Below the pieces are notes generated by a model. The model did no database searches, was not told the DNA's origin, and was given only the letters and a program-made list of their open reading frames with translations. Shown here piece by piece: positions 9,301 to 17,874 of a stretch of DNA of 49,766 nt. The translations under genes and the position numbers were made by a program. Where the stretch lies: positions 1-49,766 of the forward strand of contig JAEZBZ010000131.1 of assembly GCA_023412745.1 (NCBI GenBank), read 5' to 3'. Each line of letters starts with the position of its first letter. Within the stretch, counting starts at the first letter, position 1. The stretch is from Pseudomonadota bacterium (GTDB taxonomy: Bacteria > Pseudomonadota > Alphaproteobacteria > Rhizobiales > Hyphomicrobiaceae).

Positions 9301-9596
9301 TCGAGGCCGCGATCGACGCCGGTCATACGGCGGCGGTCGAGGCCGCGATCGACGCCGGTCATACGCGTATCCGGCCGGTGCTAATGACGGCTGCGGCCAT
9401 GATCGTCGGCATGATCCCGCTTGCAATCGGAGGCGCCGGCGAGGAGCAGAATGCGGCGCTGGCACGCGCGGTGATCGGTGGCTTGTTGTTCGCTACGCCG
9501 ACGACTTTGTTTGTCGTGCCCTATCTGTTTTCTGTATTGAGACGACGTAATGACGGCCGGCCAGCTCATGGTGTTTTTGAAGAGGGGCTGGAATGA
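6384..9596 (+). pseudogene. RND efflux permease (AcrB/HAE1-like), interrupted by two compensating frameshifts
   Basis: Joined, the frames give a full-size inner-membrane RND permease of about 1070 codons: N-terminal helix, first periplasmic porter region, the TM4 segment LALAVGILVDDSTVTIEN, second porter region and C-terminal helices with TRIRPVLMTAAAMIVGMIP. The first frame ends at 7829 after SYVLRAP, where SYVLSRTLTP is expected; one T appears lost near 7815. The frame is restored near 8052-8059, where eight Ts occur and seven would give RDFFPLIDGG. About 80 codons are thus out of frame. A 36 bp tandem duplication at 9295-9365 adds 12 residues. The stop overlaps the adaptor start (ATGA). 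As printed, no complete permease can be made. Confidence 0.85.
9295..9365 (+). repeat. 36 bp in-frame tandem duplication inside the RND permease
   Basis: Positions 9295-9329 are identical to 9331-9365, a 36-base period. Translation gives VEAAIDAGHT twice in succession, just before the conserved TRIRPVLMTA segment. Other RND permeases have this segment once, so one copy is an insertion of 12 residues at the start of a C-terminal transmembrane bundle. Confidence 0.95.
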
Positions 9597-10864
9597 ACGA
9601 CAACCAAACGCGCGATCTGCTGCGCGAGCCTTCCGATCGCGGAGTGGGGGAAAGCCGGCCGGAAGGTCGTCGCAGGAAGCGGCGATGGGGGCGGGTTTTG
9701 CTTGGTCTTTCCGCACTTGTCGCGCTGGGTGGCAGCCTTTGGTATGGCGCCGTGCGTTACGACGAACTGGATCGCCGCGTGCATGAAACGGCTTCGCTAC
9801 GGCGCGATTTCGTGCCCGGTGTCCGCGTTGCAGCCGTGCGCATTAGTGATCCCCTTGTCCACATCACGCTACCAGCGACGACGCAGGCCTTCGCGGTCGC
9901 CAATATAAATGCGCGCGCCAGCGGATATATCGACCAGCGCAAAGTCGATATCGGCGATCGCGTCAAGCAAGGCCAGCTCCTCGCGCGGATCAGCGGACCG
10001 GAAATCGAACATCAGGTTAGCCAGGCCGAGGCGACGTTGGCACAGAACAAAGCGACGGTTCAGCAGGTCGAGGCAAATCTCGAACTGGCGCGGGTGACGT
10101 GGAGCCGCGACAAGCCGCTGGTCGAGAAAGGCTGGGTGACGCCGCAGCAGGGCACCATCGATGTGCAAAACGTCAAGGCGTTAGAAGCCAGCCTGGAAGT
10201 CGCAAAAGCCAATGTTGCGGCCCAGGAAGCGCAGATCAAGGTGCTTACCCAGCAAAGGGACTATCTGAGCGTCACTGCGCCGTTCAACGGCGTGATTACG
10301 CAGCGCAATGTCGATGTCGGAAGTCTGGTACAGGCGGATGCCGCAAACGGAACCTTCATGTTCACGCTCATGCAGACCAGCGTCATTCGCGTCCAGGTCT
10401 TCGTGCCGCAGGATCAGGCTTTCGGGTTGGCTCCTGGAATCGACGCGATCGTGCGCGTTGCTGAAATTCCCGGACGCACGTTTCCCGGCAAAGTCACCAG
10501 AATTGCCGACGCGCTGCAGCCGGGCACCCGTACCTTGCTGACCGAGATCGATGTGCCCAATCCGGACGAGGCGCTGTCGCCTGGTATTTACTGCACCGTC
10601 GAATTGTTGATTCCGCGCAAGACGGCGTCTTTTCTCGTGCCCTCGGGCGCGATCATATTCAATCGCGAGGGCTTGCAGGTCGCTGTGGTTGAGGACGGCG
10701 TCGCGCATTTCCGCAAGGTGGAGGTGGCGCGCGATCTGGGAACCGCGATCGAAGTGCGCAGTGGCGTAAAGGCCGGTGACGAGGTGATCCTCAGCCCGGC
10801 CGTGGATCTCGCGGATGGCGCCAAGGTCAGCATAGCCTCGCGGGCGTCCGGACCCCGGAAGTAA
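9593..10864 (+). CDS. RND efflux periplasmic adaptor subunit (membrane fusion protein)
   Basis: This 423-residue protein has a basic N-terminus, one membrane anchor at about 33-52, a lipoyl/barrel-sandwich half around ARASGYIDQRKVDIGDRVKQGQLLARI, a coiled-coil hairpin at about 140-220 rich in Q, A and E, the second lipoyl half (TAPFNGVITQRNVDVGSLV), and a beta-barrel domain. It links an inner-membrane RND permease to an outer-membrane channel. The start overlaps the permease stop by four bases. Its frame is intact although its permease partner is not. No TolC-type gene lies nearby, so a channel would be encoded elsewhere. Confidence 0.93.
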   Translation: MNDNQTRDLLREPSDRGVGESRPEGRRRKRRWGRVLLGLSALVALGGSLWYGAVRYDELDRRVHETASLRRDFVPGVRVAAVRISDPLVHITLPATTQAFAVANINARASGYIDQRKVDIGDRVKQGQLLARISGPEIEHQVSQAEATLAQNKATVQQVEANLELARVTWSRDKPLVEKGWVTPQQGTIDVQNVKALEASLEVAKANVAAQEAQIKVLTQQRDYLSVTAPFNGVITQRNVDVGSLVQADAANGTFMFTLMQTSVIRVQVFVPQDQAFGLAPGIDAIVRVAEIPGRTFPGKVTRIADALQPGTRTLLTEIDVPNPDEALSPGIYCTVELLIPRKTASFLVPSGAIIFNREGLQVAVVEDGVAHFRKVEVARDLGTAIEVRSGVKAGDEVILSPAVDLADGAKVSIASRASGPRK

Positions 10865-11080
10865 GGCGTCGTTGGCGGCCTGGGCACGGCTGGCAGCTTG
10901 CTTTCGTGGCCAGGCGGCCCCCGCACGACCGTCTTTGACTGCACCGCGGAATTTCAACACTTGAAAACCGCTCTCAAATAGTGAAGTGTTTTGGAGATCA
11001 CAATGACGAGGCGTCTGCACATACGCGCGGCTTGATGCTGCTCGGCGGGCGCCCAGGGGAAACGGATACGAGGAGCCGCC
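10865..11080. other. Intergenic region with an inverted repeat and a possible 10-codon leader ORF
   Basis: AACACTT at 10956-10962 and AAGTGTT at 10984-10990 form an inverted repeat with a 21-base spacer, inside which TTGA/TCAA forms a second pair. Downstream, TTTGGAG precedes an ATG at 11003 opening MTRRLHIRAA, which stops at 11035. The TPP-enzyme gene begins at 11081 with its own GAGGAG site. The repeat could be an operator; the short ORF is speculative. Confidence 0.3.
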
Positions 11081-12865
11081 ATGTCGCGCATGAAGGGTGC
11101 TGAACTCATCTGCGAGTTCCTGGTCCGAGAGAAGATACCATACGTTTTCGGCATCTGTGGTCACGGCACGGTTGGTCTGCTGGACGAGCTGTATAACGTC
11201 CGCGACAAGATTAAGATGGTGTCGCCGCGGCATGAGCAGACTGCGGGGCATATGGCGGACGGCTATTTCCGTATCAAGCATGAGGCCGTTGCGACGCTGA
11301 CCTCCTGTGGCCCTGGGTCGGCAAATCTCGTGATGGCGCTGGCCGTGGCTCAGACCGATTCCTCGGCGATGCTGGCGATCACGGCAAACGTTCCGACCTC
11401 GCAGTTCAATCGCAGTCCGTTCCAGGAGCTCAATCGCCATTATCAGGCCGATTTCCCGAACGTCATGCGGCCGGTCACCAAGCGGTCGTTCCAGCCGACG
11501 CGTGTCGATCAGCTACCGCTGATGCTGCGGCAGGCCGCCACCACCATGACCAGCGGGCGGCCCGGCCCGGTCAATGTCGATATTCCGTTCAACGTGTTCC
11601 AGGAGGAGGACGACGTCGATCTGGAAGCGTCTTGGAACGGTTTCAATGTGCGTCGCAGCGGTGCGGCCCCGGAAGACATCAGCGCCGCCACGGATATGAT
11701 CCTGAAGGCGCAGCGGCCGGTGCTGTTTATCGGCCACGGCGTCACGCTGTCCGAGGCCAGCAAGGAACTCACCGAACTCGCGCATCGCTTAGGGATTCCG
11801 GTGATCAGTTCGCCGAATGGCATGGGCTGCCTCGATATGACGGATCCGCTGTCGGTGGGCTTTATCGGCCGTAACGGCGCTTATCCGGCTAACCAGGCAG
11901 GACGTTATGCCGATCTCGTCATCGCAATCGGGGCGCGGTTCGACGACCGTTCGTCGTCGTCATGGCTGCCCGGCTATTCCTGGAACTTCGGCACCGCGAA
12001 ACTCATTCACGTCGATGTCGATCACGCCGAACTGGGCCGCAACTACGTGCCCGATATCGGTATTCTGGCGGACGCACGCACCTTCCTGCAGCAGCTTCTC
12101 GCCGAGATCGAACGTCGCAATCCGCCGCGCGATCGGCTGAGATCATGGCAGGCGGACATCAAGGGATGGCGCGAGCAGTGGGAGGATTACGTTCGCCCGA
12201 ACTTCAATCTGCATACCAGCCCGATCCGGCCTGAACGTGTTGTCGCCGATCTGCGCGCGGTGATGCCGGACGATGCGATCCTGTCGCTCGACTCAGGCGT
12301 GCATCACAATTGGTTCATGCAGTTCTGGAATGCGCGGCGCCCGCAGACGATGCTGAATACCTGGGGTTTCTCAGGTATGGGCTTCGGGCCGAGCGCCATT
12401 CTCGGCGCGAAGCTGGCGGCGCCGGATCGCCCGGCGATTTCCGTGTGCGGCGCCGGCGGTTTCACGATGGTGCCGCATGTGCTGTGCACCGCGGTCGAAT
12501 ACAATATCCCGGCCATCTGGGTGGTCTGGAATAATTTCTGCTGGTCGGCCATTCGCGATATTCAGTACGGCCTTTTCAAAGGCCGCGAATTCGGCACGGC
12601 GTTCTATCAGGGCGAAAACAACAATCCGTACAATCCGGATTTTGCCGCTTGGGCGCGCGCCTGCGGTGTCGAGGGCATCACTGTGACGAAGTCCGAGGAC
12701 TTCAAGGGCGCGATGGAACACGCCATCAAGCTCAACAAGCCGGTGCTGCTCGATGTGCATGTCGATGCCGAGGTGCGGCCGCCGGCAACCGGAACCTGGG
12801 CGCTGCCGCCAATTCCGCACAAGGAGCCTGTGTTCGGCGAGCCGTATCTTCCGGCGGGTGAGTGA
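11081..12865 (+). CDS. Thiamine pyrophosphate-dependent enzyme, acetolactate synthase (IlvB)-like
   Basis: This 594-residue protein has the three domains of TPP carboligases/decarboxylases: an N-terminal pyrimidine-binding domain with the conserved catalytic glutamate (Glu52 in RHEQTAGHMADGY), a central domain (about 200-340), and a C-terminal pyrophosphate-binding domain. The expected Mg-binding GDG motif reads GAG at 457-459, with the matching Asn484-Asn485 at the correct spacing. It lacks a small regulatory subunit gene, so it is probably not the biosynthetic acetolactate synthase. It precedes an epimerase gene by 18 bases. A role in cleaving or joining a keto acid or aldehyde in sugar-acid catabolism is plausible. 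With the metal-site aspartate absent, reduced or altered chemistry is possible. Confidence 0.85.
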   Translation: MSRMKGAELICEFLVREKIPYVFGICGHGTVGLLDELYNVRDKIKMVSPRHEQTAGHMADGYFRIKHEAVATLTSCGPGSANLVMALAVAQTDSSAMLAITANVPTSQFNRSPFQELNRHYQADFPNVMRPVTKRSFQPTRVDQLPLMLRQAATTMTSGRPGPVNVDIPFNVFQEEDDVDLEASWNGFNVRRSGAAPEDISAATDMILKAQRPVLFIGHGVTLSEASKELTELAHRLGIPVISSPNGMGCLDMTDPLSVGFIGRNGAYPANQAGRYADLVIAIGARFDDRSSSSWLPGYSWNFGTAKLIHVDVDHAELGRNYVPDIGILADARTFLQQLLAEIERRNPPRDRLRSWQADIKGWREQWEDYVRPNFNLHTSPIRPERVVADLRAVMPDDAILSLDSGVHHNWFMQFWNARRPQTMLNTWGFSGMGFGPSAILGAKLAAPDRPAISVCGAGGFTMVPHVLCTAVEYNIPAIWVVWNNFCWSAIRDIQYGLFKGREFGTAFYQGENNNPYNPDFAAWARACGVEGITVTKSEDFKGAMEHAIKLNKPVLLDVHVDAEVRPPATGTWALPPIPHKEPVFGEPYLPAGE

Positions 12866-12883
12866 CGGCGGGGCACGGGAACA

Positions 12884-13831
12884 ATGGCGAAGGTACTGGT
12901 AACCGGCGCGAGCGGTTTCATCGGCTTTGCGATGGCGGAAGCTTTGGCTGCGCGCGGTGATGCGGTCATCGCAACCGATCAGGCGATTGGTCCCCGCTTG
13001 CAGGCGCTCGCGGCAGCCAATTCAAATGTCAAAACCGTTGCCGGCGAAATTACCGAATGGCCGCATTTCGTTACGCTGCTACGCGATGGCAAGCCCGACA
13101 AGATCGTGCATTGCGCGGCTGTGGTGGGTGTGCCGGCGTCTATGGGCGCGCCGACCAATACGTTCCGTGTCAATGTGGAAGGCACGATCAATCTGCTCGA
13201 AGCCATGCGTCTGTTCGGCGTCAAGCGCATGGTCAATATCAGCACCGATGAAATCTACGGTGCATTTGATTCCGACGTTATCGATGAAGAACACGCCTGC
13301 CGTCCGACGCTGCCGTATGGCATTTCCAAGTTTGTCGTCGAGCAGGTATCGCGGGACTACGCGGCAGCGCATGGCTTGGAAATTCTCCACGCGCGGACGT
13401 GCTGGGTCTACGGCCCGTATTATCCCCGCCAGCGTGCGCCGCGCAATCTGCTGGAAGCAGCACTTGCCGGGCGGCCGCTGCATCTGCCGGCTGGCCGTGA
13501 ATTCACAGTCGATCAGGTGCATATCGACGACGTTGTGCAGGGTGTTCTGCTGGCGCTCGATAAGCCGAAGCATCGCCATGACGCCTACCACATCACCAGT
13601 GGTGTCGCGACGCCGCTCCGCGATGTCGTCGCCATCATCAAGGAGCGCCTGCCGGAAGCTGAAATATCGCTCGGCCCCGGGACTTTGAAATTTCCGGACG
13701 GCATGGACATGGTGCGCAAGGGCGCGATGTCGATCGCGCGCGCGCAGGAAGAACTTGGCTATGCGCCCCGCTACGATATGCGGTCCGGTCTCAACGGCTG
13801 GATCGATCTGCTGCTGGCGGGCAAAGGCTGA
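12884..13831 (+). CDS. NAD-dependent epimerase/dehydratase (extended SDR)
   Basis: This is a 315-residue extended short-chain dehydrogenase. The cofactor site is TGASGFIG at residues 7-14, and the catalytic pair is Tyr145-Lys149 in YGISK, with a Ser/Thr at STDEIYG. Such proteins oxidise or epimerise sugars or sugar nucleotides using bound NAD. It follows the TPP enzyme by 18 bases and so shares its transcript. It resembles the other two epimerase-type genes in this cluster, and all three may act on successive or parallel sugar-acid intermediates rather than on nucleotide sugars. This is inferred from context. Confidence 0.88.
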   Translation: MAKVLVTGASGFIGFAMAEALAARGDAVIATDQAIGPRLQALAAANSNVKTVAGEITEWPHFVTLLRDGKPDKIVHCAAVVGVPASMGAPTNTFRVNVEGTINLLEAMRLFGVKRMVNISTDEIYGAFDSDVIDEEHACRPTLPYGISKFVVEQVSRDYAAAHGLEILHARTCWVYGPYYPRQRAPRNLLEAALAGRPLHLPAGREFTVDQVHIDDVVQGVLLALDKPKHRHDAYHITSGVATPLRDVVAIIKERLPEAEISLGPGTLKFPDGMDMVRKGAMSIARAQEELGYAPRYDMRSGLNGWIDLLLAGKG

Positions 13832-13854
13832 CAGTCGGACGATGCGGTTGCCGA

Positions 13855-13890
13855 CGCGGGAATCACGCGACGTCCCGCGCCGCTGTTTTT
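13855..13890. terminator. Hairpin between convergent genes, likely terminator
   Basis: CGCGGGA at 13855-13861 pairs with TCCCGCG at 13873-13879 around an 11-base loop, and TTTTT follows at 13886-13890. It lies between the rightward epimerase and the leftward ABC ATPase, so it can stop rightward transcription. Confidence 0.45.
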
Positions 13891-13919
13891 CGCCAAAGGT
13901 TTCCTATCTGCGGACGCGA

Positions 13920-14741
13920 CTATCGGGCAATCGCCTGGGCTGGCGTATGTGCAGGCGTTGCCGCCGGACGGCGCTCCGTCGATGGCAGTTCCGCCGATCC
14001 CGACACGATCATGCGCAGGATTTCGTCGTGCGATGTGTCTTCGACCCGGCGCGATGCCACAAAACGCCCGGTTTTCAGAACCGTGATGCGCTGGCTGTTT
14101 TCAAACACGTGATTGATGTTGTGACAGATCATCAGAACCGCCAGACCTTGCGTGCGCATTTCGCGAACGAGATCGTAGACCTTGCGCGTTTCCTCGACGC
14201 CAAGGGCGGCCGTGGGCTCATCAAGGATCACGACCTTTGCGTTGAACGCCACGCTGCGCGCAATCGCGATGGACTGGCGCTGACCGCCGGACATCGTGCG
14301 CACTTTCTGCCGGATTGAAGGGATGTTGATCTTCAAACGGCTGAGCAGCGTGCGCGCGTGACTTTCCATGCTGCGCAGATCAAGAAAGAATTTGAGCGGT
14401 CCAGTCAGCGTCAGTTCGCGGCCGAGATAAATGTTCGAGGCGACGTCGAGGTTGTCGGCCAGCGCCAGATCCTGATAAACGGTTTCAATACCAAGCGCCT
14501 TTGCATCGCGCGGCGAATTGATATCGACCTCCTGGCCGTCGAAACTGATGGTTCCGGCATCGCGCTGCACCGCGCCTGCCAGCGCTTTGATGAGCGTTGA
14601 TTTGCCGGCGGCATTGTCGCCCACCAGGGCGTGCACCTCTCCGCTAAAGATATCGAGATCAACATCGGATAGCGCCTGAACGCCGCCGTAGCGTTTGGAG
14701 ATGCCGCGCATGGAAACAAGTGGCGTGATCATCAGGTCCAT
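13920..14741 (-). CDS. Sugar ABC transporter ATP-binding protein (ribose/xylose type, single ABC domain)
   Basis: This ATPase has Walker A GDNAAGKST at 41-49, signature MSGGQRQ at 150-156, Walker B VVILDEP at 170-176 and a switch histidine in MICHNINHV. The D-N-A-A-G form of Walker A is typical of monosaccharide importers. It carries one ATPase domain rather than the fused pair of RbsA, so it would act as a homodimer, as in the FrcA type. I start it at ATG 14741 because GGAGAAGG lies just before it; the open frame runs to 14831 but would cross a hairpin. It is the last gene of a leftward operon. Confidence 0.88.
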   Translation of the reverse strand: MDLMITPLVSMRGISKRYGGVQALSDVDLDIFSGEVHALVGDNAAGKSTLIKALAGAVQRDAGTISFDGQEVDINSPRDAKALGIETVYQDLALADNLDVASNIYLGRELTLTGPLKFFLDLRSMESHARTLLSRLKINIPSIRQKVRTMSGGQRQSIAIARSVAFNAKVVILDEPTAALGVEETRKVYDLVREMRTQGLAVLMICHNINHVFENSQRITVLKTGRFVASRRVEDTSHDEILRMIVSGSAELPSTERRPAATPAHTPAQAIAR

Positions 14742-14793
14742 ATCCTTCTCCATGGGCCCGTCGAAATCAGGGACGTCTAGCGTCCTGTGACAA

Positions 14794-14824
14794 GTGAAGG
14801 CAGCCGCAGCGCAGCCGCCTTCAC
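14794..14824 (-). promoter_or_regulatory. Stem-loop between binding-protein and ATPase genes
   Basis: GTGAAGGC and GCCTTCAC form a perfect eight-base stem around a 15-base loop that can itself pair in part. It sits just after the stop of the binding-protein gene. No T-run follows, so it more likely protects the upstream mRNA 3' end than terminates transcription. This would give more binding protein than ATPase. Confidence 0.5.
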
Positions 14825-14842
14825 ACAGCATGCTTCAAGCCA

Positions 14843-15850
14843 TCAGACTTTGCCGACGGCCTTGTCCCACGATGGAATTGCGCGGTCTTCCGGCGTTTTG
14901 GACACCGTGCCGACGTTGCTCTTGTCGATGATAAACACCGGCAGCATGATTTCAGCCGGCACCTTCTCACCTTTCAGGTGCTTGGCTGCGGCCTGCACGG
15001 CGAGATACGACTGGTCATGGCCGGAGAAGTCGGCGGTGGCGAACATTTTGCCCTCCGAGATCGCCTGGATAGCATCCGGAATACCGTCGATGCCGACGAC
15101 CTTGGTTTTGCCGCCACGACCAGCCGCGTGCAGCGCCTCGACAATGCCGACGGCCATATCGTCATTTGCCGACACGACTGCATCGATCTCGGGGAAACGC
15201 TGCATCAGATTCTCGAAGACCTGCGTTGCGGGCAGGCGCCGATACAGACCAGGCTGTGACGCGAGCACCTCAATGCCAGGATTTTCCTTCACTGCCTTTT
15301 CAAAACCAAGCTTGCGCTTTTGCGCCGTAAATGCGGCCGGAACGCCGTCGATATGGACGACCTTGCCTTTGCCGCCCATCGACTTGAACAGGTATTTGCA
15401 CATCTCATACTCGAACACTTCGTCGTCCGAACCGATGTAGGTGACCTGTTCAATATCGGTCATGCGGTTGTTGTAGCCGATGACCGGGATACCGGCCTTG
15501 TTGACCTTCTGGATGCTGGGGACCAACGCCTTGAAGTCGACCGGCACGAATACAAACGCATCCGGCTTCTTGACGATCCAGTCTTCGACCAGACGCGTCT
15601 GTTCCTCGATATTGTCCGGCTTGGTGGGCGCCACGACTTCGAGATTGAGATTGAGATCCTTCGCGGCCTTTTCGGCCCCGATGCGGCAGGCTTTCCAGAA
15701 CGGGTTGGTGACGTTTTTCACGAAGAATGCCACTGTCGGCTTCTTTGCCTGGGCGAAGACCCGACCGGACGGAAGTGTGCCGAGCGTCGCGGCGGCGGCT
15801 GCAACGGTGGCGCCGGTCGTGAATTGTCTGCGGGTGATCTTGTAGTTCAT
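14843..15850 (-). CDS. Sugar ABC transporter substrate-binding protein (RbsB-like, Tat-exported)
   Basis: This is a 335-residue periplasmic binding protein. A twin-arginine signal (TRRQFTTGAT, about residues 5-14) leads to a cleavage site near VFAQA. The mature sequence has the class-B sugar-binding start VAFFVKNVTNPFW, the hinge region with KVVGIDGIPDAIQAI, and two alternating lobes. A strong GGAGGAAACGAA ribosome site precedes the ATG. It binds a sugar, polyol or related compound for the two adjacent permeases. The ligand is unknown. Confidence 0.9.
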   Translation of the reverse strand: MNYKITRRQFTTGATVAAAAATLGTLPSGRVFAQAKKPTVAFFVKNVTNPFWKACRIGAEKAAKDLNLNLEVVAPTKPDNIEEQTRLVEDWIVKKPDAFVFVPVDFKALVPSIQKVNKAGIPVIGYNNRMTDIEQVTYIGSDDEVFEYEMCKYLFKSMGGKGKVVHIDGVPAAFTAQKRKLGFEKAVKENPGIEVLASQPGLYRRLPATQVFENLMQRFPEIDAVVSANDDMAVGIVEALHAAGRGGKTKVVGIDGIPDAIQAISEGKMFATADFSGHDQSYLAVQAAAKHLKGEKVPAEIMLPVFIIDKSNVGTVSKTPEDRAIPSWDKAVGKV

Positions 15851-15880
15851 TTCGTTTCCTCCACTGACTTGGTTTTGTTC

Positions 15881-16891
15881 TTATTGTGATGCACCGGCGG
15901 CTTTGCCGATGCGTCCGCCGACGATTTGATCGGCGAATACGGAAATCAGAATGATCAGTCCCAAAACACCTGCTTGCCAGAACGTGTTGATGCCGAGCAG
16001 GTTCATGCCGTTAAGTACCAGCGCCAGAATGAGCGCGCCGACAGCCGTTCCCGCGATGCCGCCGACGCCGCCAAACAACGATGTACCGCCGAGGCAAACC
16101 GCGGCAATGGCCGGCAACAATTGCTCTTCACCCAGGCTGATGTCGGCGGCATTGGTGCGAGCAACCGCGACGAGGCCAGCGATGCTCGCCATCAGGCCGC
16201 TGATCGCATAAACAAAAACGAGCCGTCGCTTCACCGGCATGCCCGATAGCCGGGCCGCAACCGGATTGCCGCCGATCGCATAGATGCCGCGACCGAGCGG
16301 GGTGCGATGCAGCAGCACGTGCAGTGCGCAAAATACTCCGAGCATGATGACGACCGGCACCGGGATAGGTCCGATGAAGCCGGCGCCGATATAGCGGAAA
16401 CCCGACGGCATTCCGTATATGACTTCTCCCTGCATGAAGACGTAAGCGAGACCGTTGGCTATCCAGAGCATGCCGTATGTCACGATGAACGCGGGTATTT
16501 TGGCGTAGGCGACAAGAGTACCGTTGACGATACCGCACGCGATGCCGGCGCCGAGCGCTGCGAGGACGCCAAGGATTGGATGGCCGCCAACAATCAGAGA
16601 TGCCGAGAGGCAAGCCGTCAGTCCGAGCACGGAGCCGACAGACAGATCGATGCCGCCTGTGAGCACCACCAATGTGAGGCCTGCCGATAGCAGGAACAGC
16701 GGAGCTGCGTGGCGCAGGACGTTTATGAAATTCGACCACGTCAGAAAGTAGGGACTGAGAATGGAGAGCGTGACAATGATCAGGGTCAGGGCAAGAATGC
16801 GGGACACGACGACGAACATGCGATCGGGCGTCAGTCCGAAATAATCGCCGATCGAAACGGTGCGATTGGTACGAGCGACGTCCATCGTCAT
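15881..16891 (-). CDS. Sugar ABC transporter permease (RbsC family), second permease
   Basis: This 336-residue membrane protein has about eight to ten hydrophobic segments and the family motif GGIDLSVGSVLGL, followed by GTxVAYAKIPAFIVTYG and AARLSGMPVKRR in the ATPase-contact loop. Its start overlaps the stop of the preceding permease gene by four bases (ATGA). Two different RbsC-type permeases in one operon suggest a heterodimeric channel, as in some monosaccharide importers. Confidence 0.9.
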   Translation of the reverse strand: MTMDVARTNRTVSIGDYFGLTPDRMFVVVSRILALTLIIVTLSILSPYFLTWSNFINVLRHAAPLFLLSAGLTLVVLTGGIDLSVGSVLGLTACLSASLIVGGHPILGVLAALGAGIACGIVNGTLVAYAKIPAFIVTYGMLWIANGLAYVFMQGEVIYGMPSGFRYIGAGFIGPIPVPVVIMLGVFCALHVLLHRTPLGRGIYAIGGNPVAARLSGMPVKRRLVFVYAISGLMASIAGLVAVARTNAADISLGEEQLLPAIAAVCLGGTSLFGGVGGIAGTAVGALILALVLNGMNLLGINTFWQAGVLGLIILISVFADQIVGGRIGKAAGASQ

Positions 16892-17874
16892 TGATTATGC
16901 CCCCGGAGCGAATCGAGACTGACGGCGAGAATGATGACGATGCCGACCACGGCGACTTGCCATTCCGTTGATACGCCCATCAGGTTGAGACCGTTGCGCA
17001 GGACGCCAACCGCCAGCGCGCCCATGATCGTTCCGGTAATCCCGCCACGCCCTTTCTCGAACGAAGTCCCGCCGAGGATGACTGCAGCGATCGCGTCGAA
17101 CTCCAGTCCAACGCCGATGGTCGGATGTGCGGCGTTCATGCGCGCGGTCATGATGAAAGAGGCGAGCGCGGCCAGCGTTCCCGCGTAAACGTAAACCAGA
17201 ACCTGATAGCGTTTCGCGGGGCTGCCTGAGAGGATCAGCGCGAGCCGGTTGCCACCGATTGCAAAGGTATAGCGGCCGAATTTCGTGTGATAGAGCAGGA
17301 TATATGTCAGCGCGAAACACGCGGCAGTCGCCCAAAGCGGAATGGGAAGGCCGAGAAATACTCCGTCGTTGAACAAGCGAACGTAGTCCGGCAGGCCGGT
17401 GACCGAGTTTCCACCCGTGAGAACCATGGCAATCGACTGCGCGATGCCGAATGTGCCGAGCGTGACCACGAATGGCGGCATCTCGACGTACGAGACAAGC
17501 GTGCCGTTGACCGCGCCGAATGTTGCGCCGATCAGTAGCGCTACGAAAAGCGCGATGATCAGCGGCCAGCCGGCGACGACCATCAGTGCCATGACGACGC
17601 CGCACAGTCCGAGCACCGGGCCGAGGCTGAGGTCGATCCCTTCGGTGAGGATGACCATTGTCATGCCGAACGCGACGATGCTCAGCACTGCGACCTGCAG
17701 CGCAACATTGGTGAAGTTGGCGAAGGTGAAGAATTCCGGCGTTGATATCGTCAGAATGATCGACATCAACACCAGCAGATAGACAGCGCCCGGCAGCCTG
17801 GAAAGAAACGCCAGGATGACCGATTTCTGGACCAACTGCGGATGTGGATGCGCCTGACCTTGAGAGGAATTCAT
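16888..17874 (-). CDS. Sugar ABC transporter permease (RbsC family), first permease
   Basis: This is a membrane permease of about 328 residues with the conserved TEGIDLSLGPVLGLCG, VEMPPFVVTLGTFG and the C-terminal GVLRNGLNLMGVSTEWQ typical of RbsC. I place the start at ATG 17874, which overlaps the epimerase stop as ATGA; a TTG two codons earlier is the alternative. The overlap shows that the epimerase and importer are translated from one message, so the epimerase probably processes the imported sugar. Confidence 0.9.
   Translation of the reverse strand: MNSSQGQAHPHPQLVQKSVILAFLSRLPGAVYLLVLMSIILTISTPEFFTFANFTNVALQVAVLSIVAFGMTMVILTEGIDLSLGPVLGLCGVVMALMVVAGWPLIIALFVALLIGATFGAVNGTLVSYVEMPPFVVTLGTFGIAQSIAMVLTGGNSVTGLPDYVRLFNDGVFLGLPIPLWATAACFALTYILLYHTKFGRYTFAIGGNRLALILSGSPAKRYQVLVYVYAGTLAALASFIMTARMNAAHPTIGVGLEFDAIAAVILGGTSFEKGRGGITGTIMGALAVGVLRNGLNLMGVSTEWQVAVVGIVIILAVSLDSLRGHNQ

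Noticed and set aside
10181..11440. A 419-residue open frame on the - strand spanning the RND adaptor, an intergenic region and the TPP gene
   Set aside because: It is antisense to two motif-bearing genes and has no recognisable domain, so it is a long shadow frame.
14742..14831. N-terminal extension of the sugar ABC ATPase to 14831
   Set aside because: The extra residues cover a stable hairpin, do not resemble the family, and a ribosome site lies directly before the ATG at 14741.
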